Both the position numbers and the translations under genes were made by a program. From Pseudomonadota bacterium (GTDB lineage Bacteria > Desulfobacterota > Desulfovibrionia > Desulfovibrionales > Desulfovibrionaceae): DNA of 35,634 nucleotides. The notes beneath the pieces were generated by a model. The model was not told the DNA's origin, ran no database searches, and was given only the letters and a program-made list of their open reading frames with translations. Shown one piece after another: positions 24,520 through 32,789 of this stretch (position 1 is its first letter; each line of letters starts with the position of its first letter). The stretch lies in contig JAEYOJ010000065.1 of NCBI GenBank assembly GCA_023411815.1, forward strand, positions 1 to 35,634, in the 5' to 3' direction.

Positions 24520-24741
24520 CTATTGTTGTTCAACGAAAACGCCGGCCTCTTCGATTGACTCGGCGGGCTTGACCTTGCCTGCGGCGATTTCACGCAGGGA
24601 GGTAACTACTTCCTTGTTGTCGGCATGCACGAGAGACCTGTAGCCCTCTCGGTACTGCTTGATGCGCTTGATGGACATCTGAACGATGAGAAAACGGTTG
24701 TCCACCTGCTCAAGGCAATCTTCGACGGTAATGCGAGCCAT
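24520..24741 (-). CDS. rpoZ: RNA polymerase omega subunit
   Basis: 73 residues beginning MARITVEDCLEQVDNRFLIV, the conserved omega start that wraps the beta-prime C-terminus. The short, acidic tail (ESIEEAGVFVEQQ) is normal. On the minus strand a TTGACA (complement of 24833-24838) lies upstream, with a weak -10 about 18 bases on (GCTGTA), and may drive rpoZ-dnaJ. Confidence 0.95.
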   Translation of the reverse strand: MARITVEDCLEQVDNRFLIVQMSIKRIKQYREGYRSLVHADNKEVVTSLREIAAGKVKPAESIEEAGVFVEQQ

Positions 24742-24886
24742 ATAGCACTCCTACGAGCGTATGCTGATGTGTCCTGGTGGCGCCCCCAGGGGCGGACCTT
24801 GGCGGGAATACAGCTAAGTCCTTGTCGGCGCTTGTCAATGTTCATGCTCGGAGTACACAGCTCCGCCATCATGAAAAGAATGGTAG

Positions 24887-25231
24887 CTACTTCATGTGCA
24901 CGCCCAGGTCAAGGGGGGATTCGAGGCTGGAACCCGGCCGGCTGGCAGCAGGAATGGCCAGGGCCGCATCGACATATTCCCTCAGGTCTTCGGGACTCAA
25001 ACCGGGAATGTAGACGGCCTCCTTGGGACAGGTGGCTTGGCACACGCCACAGCCGCGACAGGCCTCGCCATCGAGAACAGCTATGCGCCTGCCGGGACGC
25101 TTCGGGTTTGCATCCAGGGCAATGGCTCCCACCGGGCACACATCCACACAGAAGGCGCAGCCGTCGCACCTGTCGCCGCGCACGAGCGCCCTGGCCTGCT
25201 CCTCTGGAAAAACCTTGTTGATGAAGGCCAT
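24887..25231 (-). CDS. Two-cluster ferredoxin (2[4Fe-4S]-type)
   Basis: 114 residues with two classic four-cysteine motifs: CDGCAFCVDVCP (Cys22, 25, 28, 32) and CRGCGVCQATCP (Cys58, 61, 64, 68). Each binds a [4Fe-4S] cluster. The C-terminal 35 residues are not part of the ferredoxin fold and may dock to a partner. The start at 25231 follows AAGGAG; a longer frame to 25375 overlaps the divergent gene and is rejected. It is divergent from the TtcA-like gene, which may need an electron donor, but no functional link is shown. Confidence 0.92.
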   Translation of the reverse strand: MAFINKVFPEEQARALVRGDRCDGCAFCVDVCPVGAIALDANPKRPGRRIAVLDGEACRGCGVCQATCPKEAVYIPGLSPEDLREYVDAALAIPAASRPGSSLESPLDLGVHMK

Positions 25232-25342
25232 GTTCGATACTCCTTGCGGCTCGTTGCTGTTGCCATCCATCTTAAGACCAAATGAAAAAAAAAGAAAAGC
25301 ACCGGGCGATCGAGGACATCCGGCGCCCGACGGAGAAACCAG

Positions 25343-26092
25343 ATGAAACGCTGGGGCAAGCTGAATTACGCCCAAAAAACCTGCGTCGCCAGGGCCGGCA
25401 TGCTCATGCAGCAGACGCGGATGCTTTCGCCGGGCGCGCGCATCGGCGTGGCCGTATCCGGCGGCGTGGATTCGTTCGTCATGATTCAGACGTTACTCAT
25501 CCGCAGAAGCATCGTGCCGTTTCCCATCGAGCTCATCGTCTTCCATATCAATCCCGGCTTCGACAACGCAAACCACGCGCCGGTGGCCGACTGGTGCCAC
25601 AAAAACGGCCTGGCCGCCCATTTCGAAGTCACGAACTTCGGGCCGCGAGCCTTTACCGAGGAGAACAGGGAAAAATCTCCATGCTTCTTTTGCAGCATGC
25701 ACCGGCGGAGACGTCTGTTCGAGCTTTGCAGAAGCTACAATGTCACGCATCTTGCATTAGGACATACCAAAGACGATCTGGTCACGACCTTCTTCATGAA
25801 CATGATGCAAGGAGGAACGGTCGATGGCTTGCACAGCCGGGATGAGTACTTCGGGGGAGAATTGATGCTCGTCAGGCCCATGCTGCTCATAGAGAAGGAC
25901 ATGATCCGGAGGGCAGCCAAGGCTTGGAGATTGCCGATCGTGACCAACCCCTGTCCGGTCAGCGACACCAGCAGGCGATCCCAAATCAGTGGATGGCTCT
26001 CGGACTTGTGGAGTCATTCTCCTGAAATCAAACGGAATGTGCATAACGCCATCGGCAAGTGGCAACTTGACTTGGACAAGACCCTATCCTAA
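25343..26092 (+). CDS. TtcA-family tRNA-thiolation-like PP-loop ATPase
   Basis: 249 residues. The PP-loop SGGVDS (39-44) binds ATP. CFFC (Cys114, Cys117) and a third Cys204 in TNPCP match the three cysteines that hold the Fe-S cluster in TtcA-type enzymes. TtcA makes 2-thiocytidine at tRNA position 32. The protein is shorter than E. coli TtcA and some motifs differ, so the exact substrate is open; other PP-loop tRNA-thiolation relatives are possible. GGAGA precedes the ATG. Confidence 0.85.
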   Translation: MKRWGKLNYAQKTCVARAGMLMQQTRMLSPGARIGVAVSGGVDSFVMIQTLLIRRSIVPFPIELIVFHINPGFDNANHAPVADWCHKNGLAAHFEVTNFGPRAFTEENREKSPCFFCSMHRRRRLFELCRSYNVTHLALGHTKDDLVTTFFMNMMQGGTVDGLHSRDEYFGGELMLVRPMLLIEKDMIRRAAKAWRLPIVTNPCPVSDTSRRSQISGWLSDLWSHSPEIKRNVHNAIGKWQLDLDKTLS

Positions 26093-26160
26093 ACGATTCG
26101 AGGTCAATCCTAAATCTCACGCCGTAAGCCCGGAACCGGCAAGCCAAGGACGCTAGAGCC

Positions 26161-27066
26161 ATGCTACTGCGGAAATTCCATATCGTTATTTTCAAAGACA
26201 GCAAGGGCCAATGCCATAAGCTCCGCTTGCATGGCTGGATGGTGCTTTCCATCCTGATGTTTCTCGCCGGTCTCATAGGCGGAAACGTCTACCTATGGCG
26301 CTATTATCATGAGTACGGAGTCATGGAGGGGCGCCTGGGCATAGCCGAAAAAACGGTTCAGGAACAGAAGACGCAGATGCTCAGCTTGGCCAGCAAGATG
26401 AAGATCCTGGAAAAGGATCTCTACCGCGTGCGGGATTTCGATTCCAAACTGCGCATCATGATAAACCTGGATCACCAGCAGGCCCAATTGCCCACGCCCG
26501 TGGGCGGACCCGAGACCCGCGACTTCTCCAAGAACTACCTTACCATGTACAGGCAGGAGCTTCTCGCGCGCAAGATGCACAACTTCCTGCAGCAGTTGTC
26601 CACCGACGCTAGGCTGGAGGAGGCCCGCCAGCAGGAGCTTATTCAGACCCTGCGCGAACGCGAGGACATGCTTGCCGCGACGCCGTCGATCTGGCCCGCC
26701 GAGGGCTGGATTTCCTCCTCCTTCGGCTACCGCACCTCGCCCTTCACCGGCAAACGCGAGTTCCACAAAGGCCTGGACATCAGCTGTCCGCTGGGCACTC
26801 CCATCTACGCTCCTGCCAAGGGCATCGTGGTCAACGCCGGCCGCAGGGGAGCCTACGGACTGCGCGTGTCCATTGATCACGGCGCGGGCGTCATCACCCG
26901 CTACGGTCACATGCACCGCATATCGGTCAAACCCGGCCAGACCGTGACTCGCGGAGAGCTCGTCGGCTACGTTGGCAGCACCGGGCGCAGCACTGGCCCG
27001 CATCTGCACTACGAGGTGCGCCTGAACGGCTTGCCCGTGGATCCCATGCGCTACATCCTGAATTAG
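26161..27066 (+). CDS. Membrane-anchored M23 murein endopeptidase
   Basis: 301 residues. One N-terminal transmembrane helix (about 25-45) is followed by a coiled-coil stalk (about 55-170) and an M23 domain (about 175-300). Zinc ligands His202 and Asp206 in FHKGLDI and the HLH at 281-283 in HLHYEV are intact, so it should be catalytically active. This coil-plus-LytM layout resembles MepM/EnvC-type cell-wall peptidases. The ribosome site is weak. A strong terminator follows. Confidence 0.93.
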   Translation: MLLRKFHIVIFKDSKGQCHKLRLHGWMVLSILMFLAGLIGGNVYLWRYYHEYGVMEGRLGIAEKTVQEQKTQMLSLASKMKILEKDLYRVRDFDSKLRIMINLDHQQAQLPTPVGGPETRDFSKNYLTMYRQELLARKMHNFLQQLSTDARLEEARQQELIQTLREREDMLAATPSIWPAEGWISSSFGYRTSPFTGKREFHKGLDISCPLGTPIYAPAKGIVVNAGRRGAYGLRVSIDHGAGVITRYGHMHRISVKPGQTVTRGELVGYVGSTGRSTGPHLHYEVRLNGLPVDPMRYILN

Positions 27067-27153
27067 CCGGCACTTCAGGAAAGCCCTCGCTGCTCTGCGA
27101 GCAGGAGGCTTCCTTGAAACCGAATCGTCCGAATCGCAAAAAGCCGACACGTG

Positions 27154-27184
27154 AAGACGAGGGTACCCCCCTCGTCTTTTTTTT
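27154..27184 (+). terminator. Intrinsic terminator of the M23 peptidase gene
   Basis: AAGACGAGGG (27154-27163) pairs with CCCTCGTCTT (27169-27178), merging into eight T. A run of seven or more G follows immediately, an unusual homopolymer pair (T8 then G7). Confidence 0.92.
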
Positions 27185-27571
27185 GGGGGGGGACAACGAC
27201 TAGGCAGCCCAGCGCGACATGAGGGGATCATTGACGGCATTCTTCGCATCGCCCAATGTCTGTCTTGTCAGCGCCAATTATGGACGACCCTTGCAACGCC
27301 GTCGCCCAACTCGCCCTCACCGCTCGAGTGTATCAAGCTCCGCCCATGCCTCTCTTGATCCTTCCATGAATGCGGACGTTTCCTTTCCCGCGATGCCCTT
27401 CCGCCCGTTTGCATCGGACAATGGCCATTCTCTCCTTTGACCGATTGTACGCCGCACGCTCTGCGATCAGTCAGGCTTTCACCAACCAGTTTTCCTCGTT
27501 GGACATTTATCTCCTTTGTGTCATCATTTTTCCAAACAGGCAGGTCTTTCCCGCAGCAAAGGAGGAATAAG
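27185..27571 (+). other. Gene-free stretch before the E1 dehydrogenase genes
   Basis: About 390 bases. It should contain the promoter of the E1 alpha-beta pair, but I see no confident sigma-70 or sigma-54 site. Short open frames crossing it lack ribosome sites. The AAAGGAGG just before 27572 is the only clear signal. Confidence 0.4.
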
Positions 27572-28564
27572 ATGCCGACCTCAAGGCCCGACGGCACGGC
27601 CCGTCGTCGGTTGCTCGCCAGCATGATCCTCGCGCGCGCCTTTGAAGACAGACTTTCCGGACTGGCCGCCGACAAGGAAGGCGTCCTGGGCATGCAAATC
27701 CTGGCTACGGGCCAGGAGGCCGCGGCAGTGGCCTCGGTGCAGGCCCTGGACTGCAAGGATGTCATTGTCTCCAACCACCGCAGCCATGCCCACCTTCTGG
27801 CCCGGGATGCGGATCCCAAAACGCTCATGGCCGAGATCATGGGCAAGGCCACGGGTGTGAACAAAGGCAAATCCGGCACCCTGCACCTCATCGTGCCTGA
27901 AGTGAACGCGCTCATGACCAGCACCGTGGTCGGCGCGGGTCCGAGCATGGCAGCCGGCGCGGCCTTCGCCCAGCAGTACAGGGACGAGCGGTCCATCACG
28001 GCCGTCTTCTTCGGCGACGGAGCGGCGGCCGAAGGCAATGTGCACGAGGCCATGAATCTGGCCGGGGTATGGAAGCTTCCCCTGCTCTTCGTATGCGAGA
28101 ACAACTGTTGGGCCGGTGCGCAGGCTTTCAAGGAACATTGCGCCGTGGGCAACATCGCCGTGCGCGCGGCCTCCTACGGCATGCCCGGCAAATTGGTGGA
28201 CGGCAACGACGCCGACGAGGTCTTCGCCGTTACGGCCGAGCTTGCCGAGCACTGCCGCAGCGGCAAGGGGCCTGCTCTGCTGGAAGCCTACACCTACCGC
28301 ATGCGCGGCCACGGCGAACACGACCATCAACATTACGTGGATAAGGCGGAGCTGGAGATATGGGCCGCCAAGGACCCCATCCGCATCTACCGCGAGCGGC
28401 TGGTCGAGGAGGGGCTGTTGGCCGAGGAGGATGTGCGGGCCATGGAGCGGGAAGCCGCCGCCCGCGTGGAGGAGGCTGTGCGTTTCGCAGCCGAGAGCCC
28501 GTTCCCCGCGCCCGAGGCTGCCCGCGAGGACGTCTGGGTCCAAAGCCCCTGGACCGGTCGCTAA
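27572..28564 (+). CDS. Thiamine-dependent 2-oxoacid/acetoin dehydrogenase E1, alpha subunit
   Basis: 330 residues. The TPP-binding motif runs from GDG (148-150) through EGNVHEAMNLAGVWKLP to ENN (176-178). The SNHRSHAHLLARDADP and KGKSGTLH segments are typical of the PDH/acetoin-dehydrogenase alpha family. The phosphorylated loop of mitochondrial PDH is absent (RGHGEHD). The start was fixed by AAAGGAGG. Its partner E1 beta follows after 12 bases. No E2 (lipoyl acyltransferase) or E3 gene is in the window, so the physiological acceptor and substrate (pyruvate, acetoin or branched-chain oxoacid) are open. Confidence 0.9.
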   Translation: MPTSRPDGTARRRLLASMILARAFEDRLSGLAADKEGVLGMQILATGQEAAAVASVQALDCKDVIVSNHRSHAHLLARDADPKTLMAEIMGKATGVNKGKSGTLHLIVPEVNALMTSTVVGAGPSMAAGAAFAQQYRDERSITAVFFGDGAAAEGNVHEAMNLAGVWKLPLLFVCENNCWAGAQAFKEHCAVGNIAVRAASYGMPGKLVDGNDADEVFAVTAELAEHCRSGKGPALLEAYTYRMRGHGEHDHQHYVDKAELEIWAAKDPIRIYRERLVEEGLLAEEDVRAMEREAAARVEEAVRFAAESPFPAPEAAREDVWVQSPWTGR

Positions 28565-28576
28565 AGGAGGTCGCAC

Positions 28577-29554
28577 ATGCGCGAGATGCATACCGGAGTC
28601 GCGGTCCGCGAAGCCCTGACCCTGGCCATGGAGCAGGACGAGCGAGTTTTCCTGGCCGGTGAGGGCGTGGGCGTGTCCATTCATGACAACCCGCTCATGC
28701 CTACTTACGGCCTACTGCAGCAGTTCGGCCCCCGACGGGTCAAGGATACGCCCGTGAGTGAGGCGGCCATTGCCGGACTGGCCGTGGGCGCGGCGAACTT
28801 GGGACTCCTGCCCGTGGTGGAGATCATGTTCTTCCCCTTCATCACCCTGGCCTCGGACATGCTCGTGAACCATGCGGCCAAGCTGCGCTACCTGAGCGGC
28901 GGCAAGAGCAGCTTTCCGCTCACGGTGCGCGTCAAGACCGGCATCGGCTTCCAGGCCGGCTGCCAGCACTGCCACCCACTGGAGGCCTGGGTGGCGCACA
29001 TTCCCGGCTTGAAAGTCGTCTATGCTTCCACGCCCGCTGACGCCAAGGGGCTGCTCCTGTCGGCTATCTTCGACCCGGACCCGGTCATCGTCATCGAGGA
29101 GATGGGCCTGTACTGGATGAAAGGCGACGTGCCCGAGGGCGACGCGCGCGTGCCGCTCGGCAAGGCGCGGCTGGCCAAGCCGGGCAAGGACGTGACCGTC
29201 GTGGCCTACGGCTCGGCCGTATACGCGGCGCTGCAGGCCGCCGGCCGGCTTGAGGGCCAGGGGATTTCGGCCGAGGTCATCGACCTGCGCAGCCTCGTGC
29301 CGCTGGACAAGCAGGCCGTGCTTGAATCCGTGCGCAAGACCGGCCGGCTCGTGACCGTGCACGACGCCAACAAGTTCTGCGGCTTCGGGGCAGAACTTGC
29401 GGCCATGGTCGCGGAAGAGGCCTTCGGCAGCCTGAAGGCTCCGATACGGCGCGTCGCCGCTCCGGAAGCCCCCGTGCCGTTCTGCCCGCCACAGGAGCAG
29501 TTCTACAAGCCTGACGCGGAGAAGGTGATCGGAGCGATACGCGATATCATGTAG
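28577..29554 (+). CDS. Thiamine-dependent 2-oxoacid/acetoin dehydrogenase E1, beta subunit
   Basis: 325 residues of transketolase-like fold. The N-terminal pyrimidine-binding part has AGEGVGVS, DTPVSEAAIAGLAVGAA and VVEIMFFPFITLASD. The C-terminal part has VAYGSAVYAALQAA and VIDLRSLVPLD, all E1-beta hallmarks. AAAGGAGG precedes the start. It forms an alpha2-beta2 enzyme with the gene before it. The usual GGQHSQS active-site loop reads AGCQHCHPLEAW, a small deviation with two cysteines. Confidence 0.92.
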   Translation: MREMHTGVAVREALTLAMEQDERVFLAGEGVGVSIHDNPLMPTYGLLQQFGPRRVKDTPVSEAAIAGLAVGAANLGLLPVVEIMFFPFITLASDMLVNHAAKLRYLSGGKSSFPLTVRVKTGIGFQAGCQHCHPLEAWVAHIPGLKVVYASTPADAKGLLLSAIFDPDPVIVIEEMGLYWMKGDVPEGDARVPLGKARLAKPGKDVTVVAYGSAVYAALQAAGRLEGQGISAEVIDLRSLVPLDKQAVLESVRKTGRLVTVHDANKFCGFGAELAAMVAEEAFGSLKAPIRRVAAPEAPVPFCPPQEQFYKPDAEKVIGAIRDIM

Positions 29555-29571
29555 CGGGCTGGCGCCCATGA

Positions 29572-29595
29572 CCGGGAGAGCTCTGCCTCTCCCGG
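29572..29595 (+). terminator. Stem-loop after the E1 pair, possible terminator
   Basis: CCGGGAGAG (29572-29580) pairs perfectly with CTCTCCCGG (29587-29595) around CTCTGC. No U run follows, so termination is uncertain; it may mark the end of the E1 message. Confidence 0.5.
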
Positions 29596-29622
29596 GACCA
29601 CCTTGTCCGGAGAGCCGTGATC

Positions 29623-30279
29623 ATGGGGCAAAGCTTAAGCAGAATAGAGAAGGTGTACGACACGCTGGCCAAGGAGTATGCCGAGACATTCGCCGACGAG
29701 CACGAAAAGCAACCGAAAGACCGGGACATGCTGCGCCGCTTCGCGCAAGAGATCGGCAACAGAAGACCTGTCTGGGACCTGGGCTGTGGTCCGGGCCACA
29801 CTGCAAGCTATCTGACGGACCTTGGAGTTGAGACCTCCGGATTGGATCTGTCGGGAAGGATTCTGGAGCAGGCCAGAGCAAGTCATCCAGGACTGCACTT
29901 CAGGAAAGGTAGCTTGCTCCAACTCGAATTTGGAGACAATTCGATCGCCGGCATAGTATCTTTCTATGCCATAGACCACTTCACGGAAGATCAAGTTGAA
30001 TTGGCTTTCAAGGAACTCTTCCGTGTATTGCAACCTGGCGGGCTCCTGCTATTTACCTTTCACATCGGCGAATCTGCGATCCACTTGGACCATTTCCTCA
30101 ACAAGGCAATCGACGTGGATTTCATGTTCTTCAGTGTCGATTTCATCCGCAAAGGCCTCCAGGACTGTGGATTCGCCACAATAGAGATGGTCGAGCGGGA
30201 GCCGTACCCCGACGTGGAGTACCAGAGCCGCAGGGCGTATGTGTTCGCGACAAAGCCGGCCATGCGGGAATCCCTCTGA
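29623..30279 (+). CDS. SAM-dependent class I methyltransferase
   Basis: 218 residues. Motif I VWDLGCGPGHTASYL (50-64), the acidic SGLDLSGRILEQAR (motif II region), and motif III-like NSIAGIVSFYAIDHF identify a Methyltransf_11/25-type Rossmann fold. Two starts fit: GTG 29617 and ATG 29623. The ATG is better placed behind GGAGA. Base composition is more AT-rich than the preceding genes, a possible sign of later arrival. The substrate is unknown. Confidence 0.88.
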   Translation: MGQSLSRIEKVYDTLAKEYAETFADEHEKQPKDRDMLRRFAQEIGNRRPVWDLGCGPGHTASYLTDLGVETSGLDLSGRILEQARASHPGLHFRKGSLLQLEFGDNSIAGIVSFYAIDHFTEDQVELAFKELFRVLQPGGLLLFTFHIGESAIHLDHFLNKAIDVDFMFFSVDFIRKGLQDCGFATIEMVEREPYPDVEYQSRRAYVFATKPAMRESL

Positions 30280-30327
30280 CCGGACAAGCGGGTTGCGGCA
30301 GCTCATGAAATGCGCTAGCTGGCGGAG

Positions 30328-30981
30328 ATGACAGCGGAAAACCAGCTCCTGCAGCTCTCGATTCTGTTCGCGACCGCCTTCACGGTCACCCTGTCCGGGG
30401 CCATGATGCCCGGCCCCCTGTTCACGGCGGCCATCAGCGGGAGTATCCGGCGAGGAGCCTCGGCCGGGCCGCTGCTCATGGTCGGCCATGCCGTCCTGGA
30501 GAGCGTCCTGCTGGCCGGACTGTTCCTCGGGCTGGCGCCCCTGCTGACGAGCAAGGGGGCCTTCATCGTCATCGCCCTGAGCGGATCCATCATCCTGGCC
30601 TGGCTTGCCTGGTCCATGCTGCGTTCGGTCCCCAGCCTCACCCTGTCCCTGGACGCCGAGAGGCGGGACAGTGACCGTTTGGTCTTGTCCGGCGTGCTCC
30701 TGTCCGTCTCAAATCCCTACTGGTCCATCTGGTGGGCCACCATCGGTCTGGGTTACGTGCTGCAGAGCCGCGAGTTGGGCTGGCTGGGCGTGCTGGTCTT
30801 CTTCGCGGGGCACCTGACGGCCGACTTCGGCTGGTATTCCGCAGTTTCCCTGGCCGGAGCCAGGGGCAGGCGGCTGCTCAGCGATACGGTCTATCGGCGG
30901 ATCGTTTCCGCTTGCGCAGTCGCGCTGGCGGTCTTCGCCGCGGTCTTCGGCTGGACCGGCATCGAGCGGCTCATGTCCTGA
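30328..30981 (+). CDS. LysE/RhtB-family amino-acid exporter
   Basis: 217 residues with six predicted membrane helices. The N-terminal TVTLSGAMMPGPLFTAAISGSIRRGASAG is the LysE/RhtB signature (usually ..PGP.....), and SVSNPYWSIWWATIG is the conserved second-half motif. Members export amino acids or related small molecules. No regulator of the LysG/ArgP type is adjacent. It follows the methyltransferase by 48 bases and may share a transcript with it. Confidence 0.88.
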   Translation: MTAENQLLQLSILFATAFTVTLSGAMMPGPLFTAAISGSIRRGASAGPLLMVGHAVLESVLLAGLFLGLAPLLTSKGAFIVIALSGSIILAWLAWSMLRSVPSLTLSLDAERRDSDRLVLSGVLLSVSNPYWSIWWATIGLGYVLQSRELGWLGVLVFFAGHLTADFGWYSAVSLAGARGRRLLSDTVYRRIVSACAVALAVFAAVFGWTGIERLMS

Positions 30982-31122
30982 ACCTTCTCGCTTCGGCTCC
31001 CTTCCCCTGCCCTGCCCCGCTACCCGGGCTACCTCATACGCCTCCCGCACATCCCGCCGCATCCGGCCGCACCCGCAGCACATGCATTTGGACAGAGAGG
31101 GCGCGGCCCCCGCAAGCAGCAA

Positions 31123-31150
31123 AGGGCGCGCCCCGCATGGAACGCGCCCT
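31123..31150 (-). terminator. Stem-loop after the CstA gene, possible terminator
   Basis: AGGGCGCG (31123-31130) pairs with CGCGCCCT (31143-31150). On the minus strand it follows the cstA stop by about 43 bases and is followed by TTTG only, so termination would be weak. Confidence 0.4.
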
Positions 31151-31192
31151 CTGCCTGGAGTAGGTCTGCAGTAAAGCTAGCTAGGCATCGGC

Positions 31193-32629
31193 CTATTCGC
31201 CGGCCACCGCCTCTTCCTCAACCATGGGCACGCGATTCAGGCCGTACTTGACCATGAAGGCGGCCAGGGTCGCCAGGGCGGCCACGATGCCGGCGATGAC
31301 CGAGGCTTCGTAGGGCAGGTTGAAGCCGATCTTGGCGTTCAGGATGAAGGTCACGACCACGGCGGTCATGAAGGTCGCCGGCAGGCTGGCGATCCAGTGC
31401 AGCTTGGCCTTGCGGGCGAGGTACACGGCCGCGGTCCAGAGCATCATGGCGGACAGGCACTGGTTGGCGAAGCCGAAGTAGCGCCAGATGATCGAGAAGT
31501 CCTGGGTCGAGACGACGTAGCCGATGAGGAAGAGCGGCACGGCGATGAACAGGCGTTTGGCCACGGGGCGCTGGCTCAGCTTGAGGGCGTCGGCCACGAT
31601 GAGGCGCGCGCTGCGGAAGGCCGTGTCGCCGCTGGTGATGGGCAGGATGACCACGGCCACGATGGACAGCGCGCCGCCCACGGTGCCCAGCAGGGCGCGG
31701 GAGGCTTCGGAGACCACGGCCGAGGGGCTGCCCGAGGCGATGACGGCCTGGAGGGCGCCCGGATTTTCATAAAAGGACATGCCCACGGTGGCCCATATGA
31801 GCGCGATGATGCTCTCCAGGATCATGGCCCCGTAGAAGACCGAGCGGCCTTCACGCTCGTTCTTGCAGCAGCGGGCCATGAGCGGCGACTGGGTGCAGTG
31901 GAAGCCGCTGATGGCGCCGCAGGACAGGGTGATGAACAGGAGCGGCCAGATGGGCAGGGACTGGGGATGCACGTTGGCCGCGAAGTCGGTGTTGGGCAGG
32001 ATGGCATGGTCGCTGGCGAGCAGGGCCACGGCCACGGCGACCGTCATGACGAACAGGAGGATGCCGAAGAGCGGGTACAGCCTGCCGATGAGCTTGTCGA
32101 TGGGCAGAATGGTGGCCAGGAAGTAATAGGCGAAAATGGCCGCCACGAGAATGCCGGTCTGCACGCCTGTGAGCTCCGTCAGCAGCTTGGCCGGCGCGAG
32201 CACGAAGACCACGCCCACCAGGAGCAGCAGGGTCATGGCGAAAACGCGCATGAGATGGCGGGCCGGCATGCCCATGTATCGTCCCACGACATCGGGCATG
32301 TTCTCGCCCCTGTTGCGGATGGACAGCATGCCGCTGAAGTAGTCGTGCACCGCGCCGGCGAAGATGCCGCCGATGACGATCCAGACCAGGGCCACGGGGC
32401 CGTAGAGCGCGCCGAGGATGGGACCGAAGATGGGTCCGATGCCGGCGATGTCCAGAACCTGGATGAAGATGAGCTTCCACTTGGGCATGGGCGTGAAGTC
32501 CACGCCGTCCTGCATGGAATAGGCGGGCGTTTTCCGCTCGGGATCGATGCCGAAGATACGCTCGATCACCTTGCCGTAAATGGCGTAGCCGATGATCAAC
32601 GAGGCTACGCACGCAAAGAATAGTGTCAT
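31193..32629 (-). CDS. CstA-family transporter (carbon starvation / BtsT-like, short form)
   Basis: 478 residues with about 12-13 membrane helices. Family hallmarks are present: DIAGIGPIFGPILGALYGP, GAVHDYFSGMLSIRNRG, GAISGFHCTQSP and SGDTAFRSARLI. E. coli relatives CstA and BtsT are about 700 residues; this protein lacks their C-terminal extension and is a complete short-form member. BtsT carries pyruvate with protons and CstA has been linked to pyruvate and peptide uptake. A LytTR regulator and LytS-type kinase lie directly upstream on the same strand, which is the regulatory partnership seen for BtsT and supports a pyruvate role. Repeated sites lie in the 147 bases before it. Confidence 0.9.
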   Translation of the reverse strand: MTLFFACVASLIIGYAIYGKVIERIFGIDPERKTPAYSMQDGVDFTPMPKWKLIFIQVLDIAGIGPIFGPILGALYGPVALVWIVIGGIFAGAVHDYFSGMLSIRNRGENMPDVVGRYMGMPARHLMRVFAMTLLLLVGVVFVLAPAKLLTELTGVQTGILVAAIFAYYFLATILPIDKLIGRLYPLFGILLFVMTVAVAVALLASDHAILPNTDFAANVHPQSLPIWPLLFITLSCGAISGFHCTQSPLMARCCKNEREGRSVFYGAMILESIIALIWATVGMSFYENPGALQAVIASGSPSAVVSEASRALLGTVGGALSIVAVVILPITSGDTAFRSARLIVADALKLSQRPVAKRLFIAVPLFLIGYVVSTQDFSIIWRYFGFANQCLSAMMLWTAAVYLARKAKLHWIASLPATFMTAVVVTFILNAKIGFNLPYEASVIAGIVAALATLAAFMVKYGLNRVPMVEEEAVAGE

Positions 32630-32713
32630 GGCGACCTCCCTCCCCGCCGCCTGGGCGGGCAGTATGTATTATTATGTCGCCATGGTCGCTGTTATGTGAG
32701 GAAAAACGCAATG

Positions 32714-32789
32714 TTCCACACGCGAAGCGTCGCTTTTCGCGCGTGAGCTGCACTTGTCACGCGCGAAGCGCACTGTCACACGGGCGAAA
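32714..32789. promoter_or_regulatory. Repeated sites upstream of cstA, candidate LytTR-regulator operator
   Basis: Three direct plus-strand copies of a motif near TGTCACGCGCGAAGCG occur at 32714-32729, 32755-32770 and 32774-32789 (the first reads TTCCACACGCGAAGCG, the third TGTCACACGGGCGAAA). A fourth, inverted copy occurs at 32731-32746 (CGCTTTTCGCGCGTGA). Adjacent copies lie about 19-20 bases apart, two helical turns, as expected for LytTR-type binding repeats. The third copy overlaps the stop codon of the kinase gene. Confidence 0.55.

Noticed and set aside
23387..24643. 418-residue plus-strand frame opposite dnaJ
   Set aside because: A GC-rich shadow frame with no domain and no ribosome site; dnaJ on the other strand is unmistakable.
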